A stretch of 64,000 bases of DNA from Sciscionella marina DSM 45152 (GCF_000379465.1 NZ_KB905393.1:30625-94624), one strand, 5' to 3'; positions 51,691 through 62,022 are shown, counted from the stretch's first letter. The notes: generated by a model not told the origin, from the sequence alone. Program-made: numbers and translations.

Positions 51691-53372
51691 CGCAGGACCT
51701 CCTGTTCCAGGCGCGGCAGGGCGCCGATGAGTTGCCGGGTGTAGGGATGCTCCGGGCGCAAGAAAATCTCGTCGGCCTCGCCTTGTTCGACGATGTGCCC
51801 GCCTTGCATGACCGCCACGCGGTCGCTGACGTGGTGCACCACGCCGAGATCGTGCGAGATGAACAGGTAGCTCACGCCGAAGTCCTGCTGCAGATCGGCG
51901 AGCAAGTCGAGCACCTGCGCCTGGATGGAGACATCCAGCGCGGAGACCGGTTCGTCGAGCACGATGGTCTTCGGGTCCGAAGCGAGCGCCCTGGCGATCG
52001 CGATCCGTTGCCGCTGTCCTCCGGAGAGCCGCAACGGCGGATTGGTGTGGGTGTCGGCGGGCAAGCCGACTCGGTCGAGGAGCTCACTCGCTCGGCGCCT
52101 GCGCCCTGCCCGCGTGCGGAACACCCGCATCGGGACGGCGTCGGCCACGATACGCAAACCGTCCCATCTGGGGTCGAAGGAGCTGAGCGGATCCTGGTAC
52201 ACGACGGAGATCGCCGAGCGCCTCGCGCGTCGCTCGCGAGCCGTTGCCGCCGACCACGGTTCGCCCTCGAGCAGGACTTCCCCGCTGTCCGGCCGCTCCA
52301 AGGCAAGCGCGATCCGCGCCGATGTCGTCTTCCCGGAACCGGATTCGCCCACGAGGCCGAGGGTTTCACCTCTGGCGATGGTGAACGACACGTCCCGCAC
52401 CACCGTACGACGGCCGACTTCGGGATCGTGGAAGGATTTCACCAGATCGCGGGCTTCGAGCAACGGCACGGTTTCCGTAGCTGAGGGCGTGCGCACGGCC
52501 ACCGATGCCGCACCCGGTGAGAGACGCCGTCCGCGTGAGTTCGCGGATGGGATCGCGTCCAGCAGGCGCCGGGTATAGTCGTGCTCCGGGGCGCGCAGAA
52601 TCTTTTCTGTGGCACCGAATTCGACGATATGCCCGCCCTTGACCACGGCGACCTCGTCGGCGATCCGGTCGACCACGGCGAGGTCGTGGCTGACCAACAG
52701 CACCGAACTGCCCGCCGACTGGAGTTCGCCGAGCAGGTCCAGGATCGTCGCCTGGACGGTGACATCAAGCGCCGTCGTCGGTTCGTCCGCGATGATCAGC
52801 GCCGGATCCAGGGCGATGGCCGAGGCGATCAGGGCGCGCTGGCGCAGCCCGCCGGAGAGTTGGTGGGGGAGCTGGCGTACCAGTAGCTCCGGATCGGGCA
52901 CCCCGACGCGAGCCAACACGTCCAGCGCGCGCGCCCGTCGCACCGGGCCACGACCGTAACGGTGTGTCCGGAGCACCTCATCGATCTCGCGGCCCGCCGT
53001 GCGCAGCGGGTCGAGACTGACCAGGGCATCCTGCAGCACGAACCCGACTTCCTCGCCGCGGATCCGGCGCCACTCGGCCTCGTCCAGCCCGCGCAGATCC
53101 TTGCCGAGCAGTTCGAACCGCCGTGCGGCGACGGTGGCGTGCGCGCCGGTCAGCCCGACGAGCGTGCGGGCAAGCACGCTCTTGCCGGAACCGGACTCTC
53201 CGACGATTGCGAGGCAGCGACCGCGTTCCAGCGAGAAGGACGCGCCGTGCACCACCTCACGATGTCCTTCGCGGGGCAGGTCGAAACCGACACACAGGTC
53301 CTCGACCCGCAGTACGGCCGACTGCCCATCGTGTGCCGGACGCTCGGTCTCAGCCTCGGTGGACGTGCTCAT
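51687..53372 (-). CDS. Dpp/Opp-type ABC transporter, fused double ATPase
   Basis: 561 residues from ATG 53372; the frame continues upstream but only antisense to the permease. Two complete ATPase domains: Walker A GESGSGKSVLA, signature LSGGLRQR and Walker B LIIADEPTTALD in the first; GESGSGKTTSA, LSGGQRQR and TIVLDEPVSALD in the second. This is a DppD-DppF fusion that powers import of peptides or other small solutes. It is linked by 4-base overlaps to the permease above and the monooxygenase below. Confidence 0.92.
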   Translation of the reverse strand: MSTSTEAETERPAHDGQSAVLRVEDLCVGFDLPREGHREVVHGASFSLERGRCLAIVGESGSGKSVLARTLVGLTGAHATVAARRFELLGKDLRGLDEAEWRRIRGEEVGFVLQDALVSLDPLRTAGREIDEVLRTHRYGRGPVRRARALDVLARVGVPDPELLVRQLPHQLSGGLRQRALIASAIALDPALIIADEPTTALDVTVQATILDLLGELQSAGSSVLLVSHDLAVVDRIADEVAVVKGGHIVEFGATEKILRAPEHDYTRRLLDAIPSANSRGRRLSPGAASVAVRTPSATETVPLLEARDLVKSFHDPEVGRRTVVRDVSFTIARGETLGLVGESGSGKTTSARIALALERPDSGEVLLEGEPWSAATARERRARRSAISVVYQDPLSSFDPRWDGLRIVADAVPMRVFRTRAGRRRRASELLDRVGLPADTHTNPPLRLSGGQRQRIAIARALASDPKTIVLDEPVSALDVSIQAQVLDLLADLQQDFGVSYLFISHDLGVVHHVSDRVAVMQGGHIVEQGEADEIFLRPEHPYTRQLIGALPRLEQEVLR

Positions 53373-54211
53373 CCGGACTCCTTTCCGAAACGGCGCTGCA
53401 TGGCCCGCCCGAGGGCGGTGAGGGCGAGCGCGACCAGGACGATCACCGCGCCGGGCAGCACCTCGACCCACCATGCGACGGTGACGTAGGTACGGCCATC
53501 GTTGAGCAGCGCGCCCCATTCCGCGGACGGCGGGGCGACGCCAAGACCGAGGAACGCCAACCCCGAGGCCCAGACGATCGCCTGCCCGATACCGAGGCTG
53601 CCGGCGACCACCAACGGGCGCAGCGCGTTCGGTAGGATGTGTCGCAGCAGCACCCTGGCCGGACTGTGTCCGGTCGCATGCGCGGCCTCTACATATTCCG
53701 AGCGTCGCACCGAAAGCACCTGTCCGCGCACGATGCGCGCGTACCCGGGCGCGTTCGCCACCCCGACAGCGATCACCAGCGTGCTGACGCCAGGGCCGAA
53801 CACCGTGATCAGCAGGAGTGCCAGCACCAATACCGGGAACGCGAACAGCGTCTCGATCAACCGGTTCACGCCGCCGCCGAGCAACCGCCCGCCAAGCCCG
53901 GCGGCGACCCCGAGCACGACAGCGAGTGCGGCGGCCACGGCGGTGGCGCCGAGCCCGATCAGCAACGAGGCACCCGCGCCGGACACCACCCTGCTCAGCA
54001 CGTCGCGACCGGATTGGTCGGTGCCAAAGGGATGGGCGAACGAAGGCGGCCGTAACGTCTCGCCGAGGTCGACGTGGAACGCGTCGTACGGGGCAAGCAG
54101 CGAGGGAAAGATCGCGGCGATGACGAAGAGCACGACCACCACCGCGGCGAGAACGGTCGGCGCCGGTATGCGTATGGTCCGGGCTGGCAAGGTGTTCGCG
54201 GCGGCGGTCAT
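53369..54211 (-). CDS. Dpp/Opp-type ABC transporter permease (DppC-like)
   Basis: 280 residues from ATG 54211, which overlaps the preceding stop. Membrane helices with the DppC pattern: LLAPYDAFHVDLG then HPFGTDQSGRDVLSRVVSGA, GLGGRLLGGGVNRLIETLFAF and the EAA loop EYVEAAHATGHSPARVLLRH. Forms the channel with the DppB-like subunit. Confidence 0.9.
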   Translation of the reverse strand: MTAAANTLPARTIRIPAPTVLAAVVVVLFVIAAIFPSLLAPYDAFHVDLGETLRPPSFAHPFGTDQSGRDVLSRVVSGAGASLLIGLGATAVAAALAVVLGVAAGLGGRLLGGGVNRLIETLFAFPVLVLALLLITVFGPGVSTLVIAVGVANAPGYARIVRGQVLSVRRSEYVEAAHATGHSPARVLLRHILPNALRPLVVAGSLGIGQAIVWASGLAFLGLGVAPPSAEWGALLNDGRTYVTVAWWVEVLPGAVIVLVALALTALGRAMQRRFGKESG

Positions 54212-55188
54212 GACGTGGTGATCCTCGGGTCGATGCGGACATAAGCGAGGTCGACGAGCAGATTGGCGATGATGTACGTCGCCGCTATGACCAGCACGAT
54301 GCCGCTGACCAGCGGGATGTCGCGGGTGATCGCGGCCTGGACGAGCACCTGCCCGATCCCCGGCCGCGCATATACTGTCTCCACGATCACCGCCCCGGAA
54401 AGCAGCGCACCGACCGCCCAGCCGGAAAGACTCACCGCGGGCAGCACGGAATGCCGCAGCACGTGCCCGGCTCGTACCTGCCGTTCGCGCAAACCCCTCG
54501 TGCGCGCGGTCACCACGAACGGTTGGCTGAGTGCGCGAGTGAATTCGTCGCGCATCAGTTGCGCGAGGAACCCGGCTATCGGGATGGCGAGTGTCAGCGC
54601 GGGAAGCACCAACCCGCGCGGTCCGAGGTCCCCCTCTGCGGGAAACCACTTGAGCGCAAGGGAGAACACGAGCAGTAACAGGATCCCGAGCCAGTATTGC
54701 GGCAGCGCGGCGGCGATCGTCTCGATCCCGGAACCGGTCGCCGAGCGGAACCGGCCCCGGCCCGCGGTGGCCAGCGTGACCGCGAGCGCGAGTACCCAAG
54801 CGATCAGCAGCGCGGCCAGCATCAGCGAGACCGTCGGCCAGAGCTGGCCGAGGATGATCTCCGTGGTGGGCCTGGCGAGCTGGTAGGAAGTGCCGAGATC
54901 TCCGTGCAGCAGCTGGCCGAGATAGCGCAGGTACTGCACCAGGATCGGCTGGTCGAATCCGTACTGCCTGTTGATGGGCGCGAGTTCGGCCGCGGTGCGG
55001 GTGCGTACCTCGCCGGAGACCTGATTGAGCAGCAGGGTGGCCCGATCACCGGGCATGAGGATCTGCACGAAGAAGATCAACGTCGCACAGGCCCACAGCA
55101 CGATCACGGCCGAGACGGCCCTGCCGAGTATCCGCCGGGTGCGGGTTCCCCTCGCTCGCAAGGAGTGCTCCGCCACTGTCGTCATCAC
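54208..55188 (-). CDS. Dpp/Opp-type ABC transporter permease (DppB-like)
   Basis: 326 residues. Basic N-terminus and first helix (RRILGRAVSAVIVLWACATL), periplasmic-type loop with DQPILVQYLRYLGQLLHGD, GTSYQLARPTTEII, the EAA-like loop VTARTRGLRERQVRAGHVLRH, and final ITRDIPLVSGIVLVIAATYI. Typical DppB architecture. Start overlaps the stop of the binding protein gene. Confidence 0.9.
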   Translation of the reverse strand: MMTTVAEHSLRARGTRTRRILGRAVSAVIVLWACATLIFFVQILMPGDRATLLLNQVSGEVRTRTAAELAPINRQYGFDQPILVQYLRYLGQLLHGDLGTSYQLARPTTEIILGQLWPTVSLMLAALLIAWVLALAVTLATAGRGRFRSATGSGIETIAAALPQYWLGILLLLVFSLALKWFPAEGDLGPRGLVLPALTLAIPIAGFLAQLMRDEFTRALSQPFVVTARTRGLRERQVRAGHVLRHSVLPAVSLSGWAVGALLSGAVIVETVYARPGIGQVLVQAAITRDIPLVSGIVLVIAATYIIANLLVDLAYVRIDPRITTS

Positions 55189-56846
55189 TGCCCTCCGGTG
55201 AAGTAAGCGTCGGAGAGCACGGGTTCACCCTGGGATTGCTCGATCCACACACCCTTGGTGTCAGGCGCGGAAGCCAGCGAGGTCGTCTGCGCGTAAAGCC
55301 CGATCGCCAGGGCATGATCGCTGATGTAGCGCTGCGCCGAGCTGTATGCCACCTGCCGCTGCGCCGGATCGGCCGCCGCGTTCCCGACAGCGATCATGCC
55401 TTCGAGCCGGCGACTGTTGTAGAACGCGATATTGGCGCTGTTCGGCCTATTCGCCAGATCCTGGCGCCAGGTAATGTACATGACCCCAGCAGTCGGGCTC
55501 GTCCAGTAGCCGGTCATGGCGTCGTAGGAAGTCCTGGTCGAATACTCCCCAGCGAAGTAGGCGCTCTGCGTGGCCGGGACGAGTTGCACATCCCAGCCGA
55601 TCTCCTTCGCCTGGGATTGCAGATCCTGAAGCAGCGTCACGGTTTCCGGGGTCACGATCGACCCTGCCGGATAAACCACCTGCGCGGTGAGCCTGCTGCC
55701 GTCGCGGACCCGGTAGCCCTCGCCGTCCCGCGCCGTCCAACCAGCCTGATCAAGCAAGCGTGCCGCCAGGCGGGGCTGGTAGCTGTAAGTTCCGGCGAAT
55801 CTCGGATCGTATCCTGGTGTGCTCTTGCTCAACGCGCCGTCGCCGTTGTACGGGTACGCGCCGTGAAAGGCACTGTCCACACCGGCTTTTCGGTCGAGCG
55901 AGTACGCGAAGGCCCGCCGCAGCCGCTCATCGGAGAACGGCGCTCGGGTGGCGTTCAGCGTCAGCGAGACCGCGCGTCCTGGGGTGATGTAACGCTGCAC
56001 CGCGTAGCTCCGCTTCGCCGCGGCCCAGTCGACCGTCGGCACGTCGTAGATCACATCGGAGGCGCCGGTCTCCAGCGAGCCGTAGCGCAACGTCGGGTCC
56101 TTGAGGAACTTCCACACCATGGAACGCTGATACGCCGGCCCCTGGTGGCTCGCCGTGGACGGTGCGGAGTTGTAGTCGTCGTTCCTGGTGAACACCACAT
56201 TCTGACCGCGATTCCACTGCCGCACGATCCATGCCCCGCTCCCGACCGGGTGCACACAGTTCGCCGATGCGCCGCGACGCATCGCGGCCGGGGACTGGAT
56301 GCCGAAATAGCCCTGGGCCAGCACCGGAAGCAGCGGCTGGTACGGCTTGCGCAGGTCCAGCCGGAACGTCGTCGCGTCGATCGCCCTGGATCCCGCGTAG
56401 TACTCCTGCAGATACGCCTGGGCGGTGCTGTTCGCGCCCGCTCCGGTGAGAAGGGAATCGAAGTTGTACGCCACCGCGGCGGCATCGAGCTTCGTTCCAT
56501 CGGTAAACCGGACACCGGGCTTGAGATGGAACGTCCAGCTGCGACCGTCCGGCGACTGGCTCCAGGACGTGGCCAGCCACGGTTTCACCGCACCATCCGC
56601 GGTTACCGTGACCAGCGAGTCGAGGAACTGCCGCATCAGATAGACCTGCTGAACCCAGCCCCCGATCAGGCAGCTCGGCTCCTGCTCGTGCCCGTACTCG
56701 AGCACCCCATCGACGACCTTACCGCCGACCACCCGTCCGCCATGCACAGTTGTGCCGCTCTCGGTTTGCCGCGGCGCCGCGCAGGCCGTCAGCCCGGAGG
56801 CAAGCAGCACCGCGAGGCTGGACGCGGCCGCTATTCTTCGTCTCAT
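55185..56846 (-). CDS. Family 5 solute-binding lipoprotein
   Basis: About 553 residues from ATG 56846; a GTG at 56858 with GGAAAG upstream is an alternative, and the frame is open to 56930. Signal [18 protein letters not shown] then lipobox LTAC makes it a lipoprotein. SBP_bac_5 features include [27 protein letters not shown] and FDPLR-like regions, and [17 protein letters not shown]. It captures the solute for the Dpp-like importer and is the first gene of the operon. Confidence 0.9.
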   Translation of the reverse strand: MRRRIAAASSLAVLLASGLTACAAPRQTESGTTVHGGRVVGGKVVDGVLEYGHEQEPSCLIGGWVQQVYLMRQFLDSLVTVTADGAVKPWLATSWSQSPDGRSWTFHLKPGVRFTDGTKLDAAAVAYNFDSLLTGAGANSTAQAYLQEYYAGSRAIDATTFRLDLRKPYQPLLPVLAQGYFGIQSPAAMRRGASANCVHPVGSGAWIVRQWNRGQNVVFTRNDDYNSAPSTASHQGPAYQRSMVWKFLKDPTLRYGSLETGASDVIYDVPTVDWAAAKRSYAVQRYITPGRAVSLTLNATRAPFSDERLRRAFAYSLDRKAGVDSAFHGAYPYNGDGALSKSTPGYDPRFAGTYSYQPRLAARLLDQAGWTARDGEGYRVRDGSRLTAQVVYPAGSIVTPETVTLLQDLQSQAKEIGWDVQLVPATQSAYFAGEYSTRTSYDAMTGYWTSPTAGVMYITWRQDLANRPNSANIAFYNSRRLEGMIAVGNAAADPAQRQVAYSSAQRYISDHALAIGLYAQTTSLASAPDTKGVWIEQSQGEPVLSDAYFTGGQ

Positions 56847-57472
56847 CGCACGTGGCACGGGAAAATCACTTTCCGGTGAAAGAGGAAAAGGGAAATAGTT
56901 CAGGAGCCACCCGCTTCGATCGCTCCGCATGCAAACCTGACTATAAAGAAGAGAGCGTATCCACAGGAAAAGTTTCAGATCATGGAACGGGTGGAAAACT
57001 ACGTCGTAAATCGATTACCTCGGAGATGGAAGGGATTGTAGGACGAATATATCTCCCAGTACGCAGACGGTTTCCGTCCGTCAACGCACGGAGTTGCGTC
57101 GAAAACAAGTTCTTTCTGATTCAGAGCGTCCGGGAAACTGTCGACCATGCCAACGAGGCGGAATGCTCCGGCACCAAAAAAACGATATCTCGATACCGTC
57201 CTTCAGTGAAATTGTTGCGGAAATTTCGAATACGGACTCGGGACAGCAAACGACCAAAGGGATACTCGCGTCGAACTCGACCGAACTGCGTGCGTTCATC
57301 GCGGCGAACGCCGAGTACGCCGCGGAGTCCGCGCTGCTCGATAGTACCCGCACGAACAGATCGACCGGGCCTGCGAGGCGCGGCACGGCTCGTACCCATC
57401 TGGTGGAACGGGTATTCGGCGATCCGGCCCAAGCCTGGCGCGCGACCGACCAAACGGCGATTCTCGGCCGCG
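56847..57472. other. AT-richer intergenic region before the truncated thiolase
   Basis: About 620 bases with lower GC than its surroundings, particularly 56930-57260. It should contain the promoter of the minus-strand ABC operon. A small hairpin ACGG-TTT-CCGT lies near 57067. From about 57260 the GC rises and short protein-like frames appear (for example [17 protein letters not shown] on plus), but none matches a family I know. Likely debris from the event that removed the 5' part of the following thiolase. Confidence 0.4.
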
Positions 57473-58255
57473 TTTTTCGAAACCGTCCGCAACTTCTACG
57501 CGCCCTATGGGCTGCGCTCAGCGCCGTGGTGGTATTCCCTCTACCTGCAGCGTTACGTCGACCTCTACGACATCCCACCCGAGACGGCCGGTGCGGTCGC
57601 GGTCGCCTGCCGTAAGCACGCTCAACTGAACAAGCGCGCGCTGATGCGCAACAGGCCGCTGACCATGGAAGACTACCTCGACTCGACGATGATCACCGGC
57701 CCGCTACGCAAGTTGGACTGCTGCGTCGAGACCGACTGCGCATCTGCGGTCGTGGTCACCTCCGTCGAGCGAGCCCGTGACCTGCCGCACCGTCCGGTGG
57801 TCTACCTCGGCGGCGCCGAAGGGCACTCAAATCCGGTCGACGAGCTGACCAATCGACCAAACGTGCTGCATCTGGGCCTGCATGCCGCCGCGCCACGAGC
57901 ATTCGAGATGGCCGGTGTTAACGCCGCCGACATGGATTTTCTGCAGATCTACGACTGCTTCACCTATGTCGTGTTACTCCAGATTGAAGCTCTTGGCCTT
58001 GCCGCCCCCGGCGGCGCCGCCGACTTCGTCAAAGGCGGCACGATCGAACTCGGCGGCCGTTACCCGGTGAACACGCACGGCGGGTTGATGTCGCAAGGGC
58101 ACTGCTGGGGCCTCAACCACGTCGTCGAGGCCACTCGTCAGTTGCGCCACACGGCCGGCGATTCCCAAGTGCCCAGCTGCGAGCTGGGGCTGGTCACCGG
58201 ATACGGCGACCTCGGCGACGGCTCGATCGCCATTCTCGCGAGAGGGGAAGCATGA
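57473..58255 (+). pseudogene. Lipid-transfer-type thiolase lacking its N-terminal third
   Basis: About 260 residues beginning abruptly at [18 protein letters not shown]. The rest is the SCP-x/lipid-transfer thiolase group: [79 protein letters not shown] and [18 protein letters not shown]. About 125 N-terminal residues are missing and the frame upstream is not homologous, so the enzyme is unlikely to be functional. In this family the substrate-binding partner is a DUF35 protein, which is encoded next, overlapping by four bases. Confidence 0.75.
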
Positions 58256-58674
58256 ACGCGAACAAGGTCATCCCGGAACCCGACGACCTGAACCTGGAGC
58301 TGTTTCAGGCCATCGTCTCGAGCGGGCACTTGTGTATACAGAAGTGCAGAAACTGCGGCCACTACAGCCACCCGCCGCGGATGTACTGTCCCCGCTGCTT
58401 CTCCGGCGACTACAGCTACGAACGAGTCAGCGGTACCGGCACCGTCTACTCCTACACGCTCTCGCAACACTCAGCAGAACCGGCCTGGAAGGACGAGCTA
58501 CCGTTCCTCACCGTGGTCGTCGAGCTCGACCAAGGACCACGAGTCGTCGGCGCCGCCAAGATCGACGAACCCACGGCCGTGCGATTAGGACAGCGGGTCC
58601 GCGTCGTTCCCGAGACTCGCACCGACGATTTCGCCTACCTGACCGTGGTGTTCGAAAGCGAGCAGGCCTCATGA
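58252..58674 (+). CDS. DUF35 OB-fold protein with rubredoxin-like zinc ribbon
   Basis: 140 residues; ATGA overlap with the thiolase frame. The zinc ribbon [18 protein letters not shown] (about residues 31-48) precedes an OB-fold ([31 protein letters not shown]). DUF35 proteins act as partners of lipid-transfer thiolases, aldolases and some hydratases in steroid and acyl-CoA breakdown, where they are needed for activity. Its thiolase partner here is truncated, so it is either orphaned or works with another enzyme. Confidence 0.85.
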   Translation: MNANKVIPEPDDLNLELFQAIVSSGHLCIQKCRNCGHYSHPPRMYCPRCFSGDYSYERVSGTGTVYSYTLSQHSAEPAWKDELPFLTVVVELDQGPRVVGAAKIDEPTAVRLGQRVRVVPETRTDDFAYLTVVFESEQAS

Positions 58675-59501
58675 CGGAGAAGACCGATACGGCGCAGACA
58701 CCCGTGCTGTTCTCGATTAACGAGGGCATAGCCGAGGTGACCCTCAACCGCCCCGACAAGATGAACGCGCTGACCCCGGAAATGCTGGTGCGCTTGGACC
58801 GGGCCTGGCACGAGATCCAGGAAGACCAATCGGTTCGGGTGGCGGTGCTCAGCGGCGCCGGGACGCGAGCCTTCAGCGCAGGTGCCGACCTCAGCCGACT
58901 CACCCCGCTGCAGACGCGCGCGCGCTCGGCAGAGGACGAGTGGGACGAAGCACTACTCGCCGATCCGCTGCTGCTGAACCGCGCACTGCTACGAGACATC
59001 GGCATCACGATCCCAGTGATCGCCGCGATGCGAGGAGCCGTGGTGGGAGGCGGGATGGAACTCATGCTTGCCTGCGACCTGCGAATCGGAGGGGAGTCAT
59101 GCCAGTTCGGGCTGCTGGAAGTGCGCCGTGGCCTTATACCCGCCGCTGGCGGAATCGCGCGCGTATCACGACAAATCGCCCAAGCCAGGGCTGCCGAGAT
59201 CCTGCTGGTGGGAGACAAGATCAACGCCGACCAGGCGCTATCATTCGACCTGATCAACCAAGTCGTCCCCGACGACGACGTCCTGACCAGAGCACATGCA
59301 CTTGCGACGCGGATGGCCGAGAATGGCCCACTCGCCATGCGCAAGGCCAAGCAGGTCATGCTCGAAAGTTCAGGCCGCCCGATCCTTGAGGCGTTCGCCA
59401 AAGAAGACGATGCAATCAAGGAAGTCCTACGCTCAAAAGACGCCCGCGAAGGATCGAAAGCGTTCATGGAGAAGCGGGCACCGAGCTTCACGGGTGAATG
59501 A
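58671..59501 (+). CDS. Enoyl-CoA hydratase/isomerase
   Basis: 276 residues from the ATG overlapping the DUF35 stop. LNRPDKMNALTPEM, AFSAGADLSRLTPL, GAVVGGGMELMLACDLRIGG and FGLLEVRRGLIPAAGGIARV are intact crotonase motifs, and the tail reads FMEKRAPSFTGE. Third gene of a thiolase-DUF35-hydratase operon for acyl-CoA breakdown. The gene ends 42 bases before a truncated IS701 transposase on the other strand. Confidence 0.87.
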   Translation: MTEKTDTAQTPVLFSINEGIAEVTLNRPDKMNALTPEMLVRLDRAWHEIQEDQSVRVAVLSGAGTRAFSAGADLSRLTPLQTRARSAEDEWDEALLADPLLLNRALLRDIGITIPVIAAMRGAVVGGGMELMLACDLRIGGESCQFGLLEVRRGLIPAAGGIARVSRQIAQARAAEILLVGDKINADQALSFDLINQVVPDDDVLTRAHALATRMAENGPLAMRKAKQVMLESSGRPILEAFAKEDDAIKEVLRSKDAREGSKAFMEKRAPSFTGE

Positions 59502-59542
59502 CCTCGTCGTCCAGCTGATGGCGCTGTTGCAGAGTTGGGATG

Positions 59543-60178
59543 TTCGTCTCCGGTCATCCACGGCACCTCGGTCCCGGCGTCCAGGGCGCGGGTGATCATC
59601 TCGGTGGCCAGGGTGGGTTTCGTCGCGAATGCGACGTTCTCGCCGATCCCGGCGGCGGCACAGCGATCCGGGGCATCGGTCCAGGACTTCGGCAAGTACA
59701 GGGCTCGGTCCACAAACGCATGACCCGCGCTGGTGGCATACGTCAAATAGACGCCGACCTGCGCGTTCTTGATCCGACCCGCAGTGCCGGTGTAGTGCCG
59801 TTGCACCCCCACCGTCTGGGTGCCCTTCTTCAGATCGCCGGTCTCGTCCATGATCAGCACCGCCTGGTCGTTGCCCAGGTGGTCCACCACATAGCCGCGC
59901 AGGTCGTCACGGACAGCGTCGGCATCCCAGACCGCACGGGCCAGCAGATGCTGCAGACCATCCGGGCTCGCGTCGCCGGCATGCTCGGCGATGGTCCAAC
60001 AATTCTTCCTCGGCAGCTCCGACACCAAGCCCAGCAACAACTTCCCCGCATGTCGGCGCGGCTCGACCCGCGCGAAACGGTCCGCGATCCGGCCGGTCAT
60101 CTCATCGAACATCGCCTGCCACCGGGCAGGGCTTATGCTGGCACCCGCGGCCGCCAGCCGACCAGGATTGGTCCACAC
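59543..60178 (-). pseudogene. IS701-family transposase, C-terminus missing
   Basis: 212 residues match the N-terminal half: FARVEPRRHAGKLLLGLVSE, GDASPDGLQHLLARAVWDAD, VLIMDETGDLKKG with the first catalytic Asp, VGVQRHYTGTAGRIKNAQVG and TKPTLATEMITRALDAGTEV. Similarity ends at WMTGDE, where the second catalytic region should begin. The frame beyond runs through the antisense of the hydratase gene. Inactive remnant abutting the end of the thiolase operon. Confidence 0.82.
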
Positions 60179-60256
60179 AACCCGTCATGATCAACTGGCG
60201 GCCGTGCCCATCAGCAACGCCCCTCACCAGACCGGTCACGAAGTCCGGCTGCAGTA

Positions 60257-60973
60257 CTAGGCGAGTCGTCGTGTCGACCACCGGGCAAGGTCTGTCTCGA
60301 GGAGCGCCGGGTCTCGGGCTGGTGGCACTTCGTCGAGTATCTCGAGGTGGGTGATTCGCTCTATGCGGAAGCCGCGGATTGCACTACGAAGCCGACACCA
60401 ACCTATAAGCAACCAGGCGTCGTCCGCGCGAAGAAGACCCATCGTCTCGACGTCGCGGACGGTGTTGGTGGTACGTTCCGGGCTGCCGTCCTTGTTCTCG
60501 CCCAAGTAGGTGATCCGCAGCACACGCCGAGCAGCGATCACGTCCGAAAGCATCCCGAGCGACACGGCACCATCCGTTTGCGCGACGGCGTCAATGACGT
60601 GCATTGTTCGGAGAATTTGCTGTACGGGACCGCGATGTTCTTCGTTCATGACGGCGGTGATCTTGGCGCGTGCGCGACGGGCAGCCCCCTGGTATGGCGA
60701 TGACTCAAGCAGGGCGAGTCCGGCAAGTATCGCTAGCGACTCGGCGGCGGACAGGTTTAGCGGTGGCAGCGAGTACTCGCGGAGGATCGAGTAGCCGCCC
60801 GTTGCTCCGTGGTCCGCGTAGATGGGAACACCAGCGAGTTGCAGCGATCCGATGTCGCGTTCAATGGTGCGAGAGGACACCCCAAGCTCGCCCGCGAGCC
60901 GAGCGGCGGACCACGGTCGTCGCGCTCCCCGGAGTATGTCGACGAGCGCGTACTGCCGCTCGGCTCGCTTCAT
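60257..60973 (-). CDS. YafY-type HTH/WYL-domain transcriptional regulator
   Basis: 238 residues. The N-terminal HTH_11 domain reads YALVDILRGARRPWSAARLA, ELGVSSRTIERDIGSLQLAG and VPIYADHGATGGYSI. The WYL domain includes RVLRITYLGENKDGSPERTT and DAWLLIGWCRLRSAIRGFRI. These regulators sense ligands or nucleic acids through WYL. It stands alone on the minus strand between an IS remnant and an NTF2-fold gene encoded upstream on the same strand. Confidence 0.85.
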   Translation of the reverse strand: MKRAERQYALVDILRGARRPWSAARLAGELGVSSRTIERDIGSLQLAGVPIYADHGATGGYSILREYSLPPLNLSAAESLAILAGLALLESSPYQGAARRARAKITAVMNEEHRGPVQQILRTMHVIDAVAQTDGAVSLGMLSDVIAARRVLRITYLGENKDGSPERTTNTVRDVETMGLLRADDAWLLIGWCRLRSAIRGFRIERITHLEILDEVPPARDPALLETDLARWSTRRLA

Positions 60974-61013
60974 AGCCTCATTTTGTCAGACGCGGTCAAG
61001 ATGAAGTCGCGGG

Positions 61014-61412
61014 TCAGCTCCGCATGCTCCGTTGTCCGCCGACGGACCAGACCCGGCAGACACGGCCGTCTTCCGCGAAGTCGAAGACGTCGACGCCACC
61101 GGCGTGGACGTCGCCCGCCTGGATGTCCCAGAGCAGCCGGCCATGGTCGCCGTCGATTGCGTCGGCGACGCTCGTGAAAACGACGTCGGGGTTCTGCTCG
61201 TGCCACCAGTGGAGATACTGTGCAAAGTCCTCCGCAGTGCGGATGTCGTCCGCGGGGGTCGACCCGTCGGGCTCCGTTACAGCGAAATGGATTCGGAAGT
61301 CTTCAGCGCAGATCTGTCGTGCGATGTCGCCGTCGGTGTTCCACATTGTCAGCCACAGGTCGAGCGAGTCTCGGGCAGTAGAGATGGTTGGGGGGTTTGC
61401 GTGTTCGGTCAT
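61014..61412 (-). CDS. SnoaL-like NTF2-fold protein
   Basis: 132 residues from ATG 61412 with GAGGATAG upstream; the longer frame is not homologous. SLDLWLTMWNTDGDIARQIC, DFRIHFAVTEPDG, FAQYLHWWHEQNPDVVFTSV and GGVDVFDFAEDGRVCRVWSV give the small alpha+beta barrel of SnoaL-like proteins. Function not assignable. It lies 40 bases upstream of the WYL regulator gene on the same strand and may be cotranscribed with it, giving a target/regulator pair. Confidence 0.7.
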   Translation of the reverse strand: MTEHANPPTISTARDSLDLWLTMWNTDGDIARQICAEDFRIHFAVTEPDGSTPADDIRTAEDFAQYLHWWHEQNPDVVFTSVADAIDGDHGRLLWDIQAGDVHAGGVDVFDFAEDGRVCRVWSVGGQRSMRS

Positions 61413-61619
61413 GCATCTATCCTCGGGTGCCGCCGCGACAACTGTGTGTCGGTGTTCTTCGGATTGCTGTGCCGCTTGCGGTCGCAGGACCTCGGTATTG
61501 GTGTGTGATCTGGACGAGGTGCGCTTAACCCGTGGCGCCCGAAAGCCCGGTCTCGAGCTGAGCACAGCATGAAGCGCGTCTGTCGTACCGCCCGAGACGC
61601 TATGAGTTCCGTGCTGAGT

Positions 61620-61800
61620 TCAGGCGGCGTCCTGGGTGTCGGTCGTCGGGGTGTGGGATTCGGCGGGTTTGCCTTTGGTGAAGGTGGCGCCGACGCGCAC
61701 GAGTGCGACGAGGTGGGGTGCGTTGACCGCTCGCCATTCGATTGTGCGGCCTCGATCAGTTTGTAGGCCATCGCCAGACCGGCCGCGCGTGATCCGGGAC
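61620..61800 (-). pseudogene. IS256-family transposase C-terminal remnant
   Basis: SRAAGLAMAYKLIEAAQ followed, after a frameshift, by WRAVNAPHLVALVRVGATFT and KGKPAESH ... QDAA and a stop at 61620. This matches the C-terminal end of IS256 transposases. No catalytic core remains. The 200 bases on either side (61413-61619, 61801-62022) show no gene I recognise. Confidence 0.65.
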
Positions 61801-62022
61801 CTACACCGTCCCCCTGATGTTCCATCGCAGCAGGTTCCACGACGGCACGGTCCTCGAAACCATGGGTTGATGTCGCGGGACTCGTCTGGAGCTTTCCGCG
61901 GTCACTGCCGAGGGCATTTCCGATCACCGCCGGCAACGCCCGGATCCGGGGATCCACGAACGGCCCTTTCGCCTCTGCTCATACCGCGACGGCGCATGCG
62001 GGGTCCGCGCCTTCTTTACTGC

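Noticed and set aside
51687..54242. A single 851-residue ABC protein
   Set aside because: The N-terminal 290 residues are antisense-type composition over the permease gene. The ATG at 53372 with ATGA overlap gives a standard two-domain ATPase.
56750..58255. A 501-residue thiolase beginning inside the binding-protein gene
   Set aside because: Residues before FFETVRNF match nothing and the frame starts within the antisense of a signal peptide. The thiolase part begins at about 57473.
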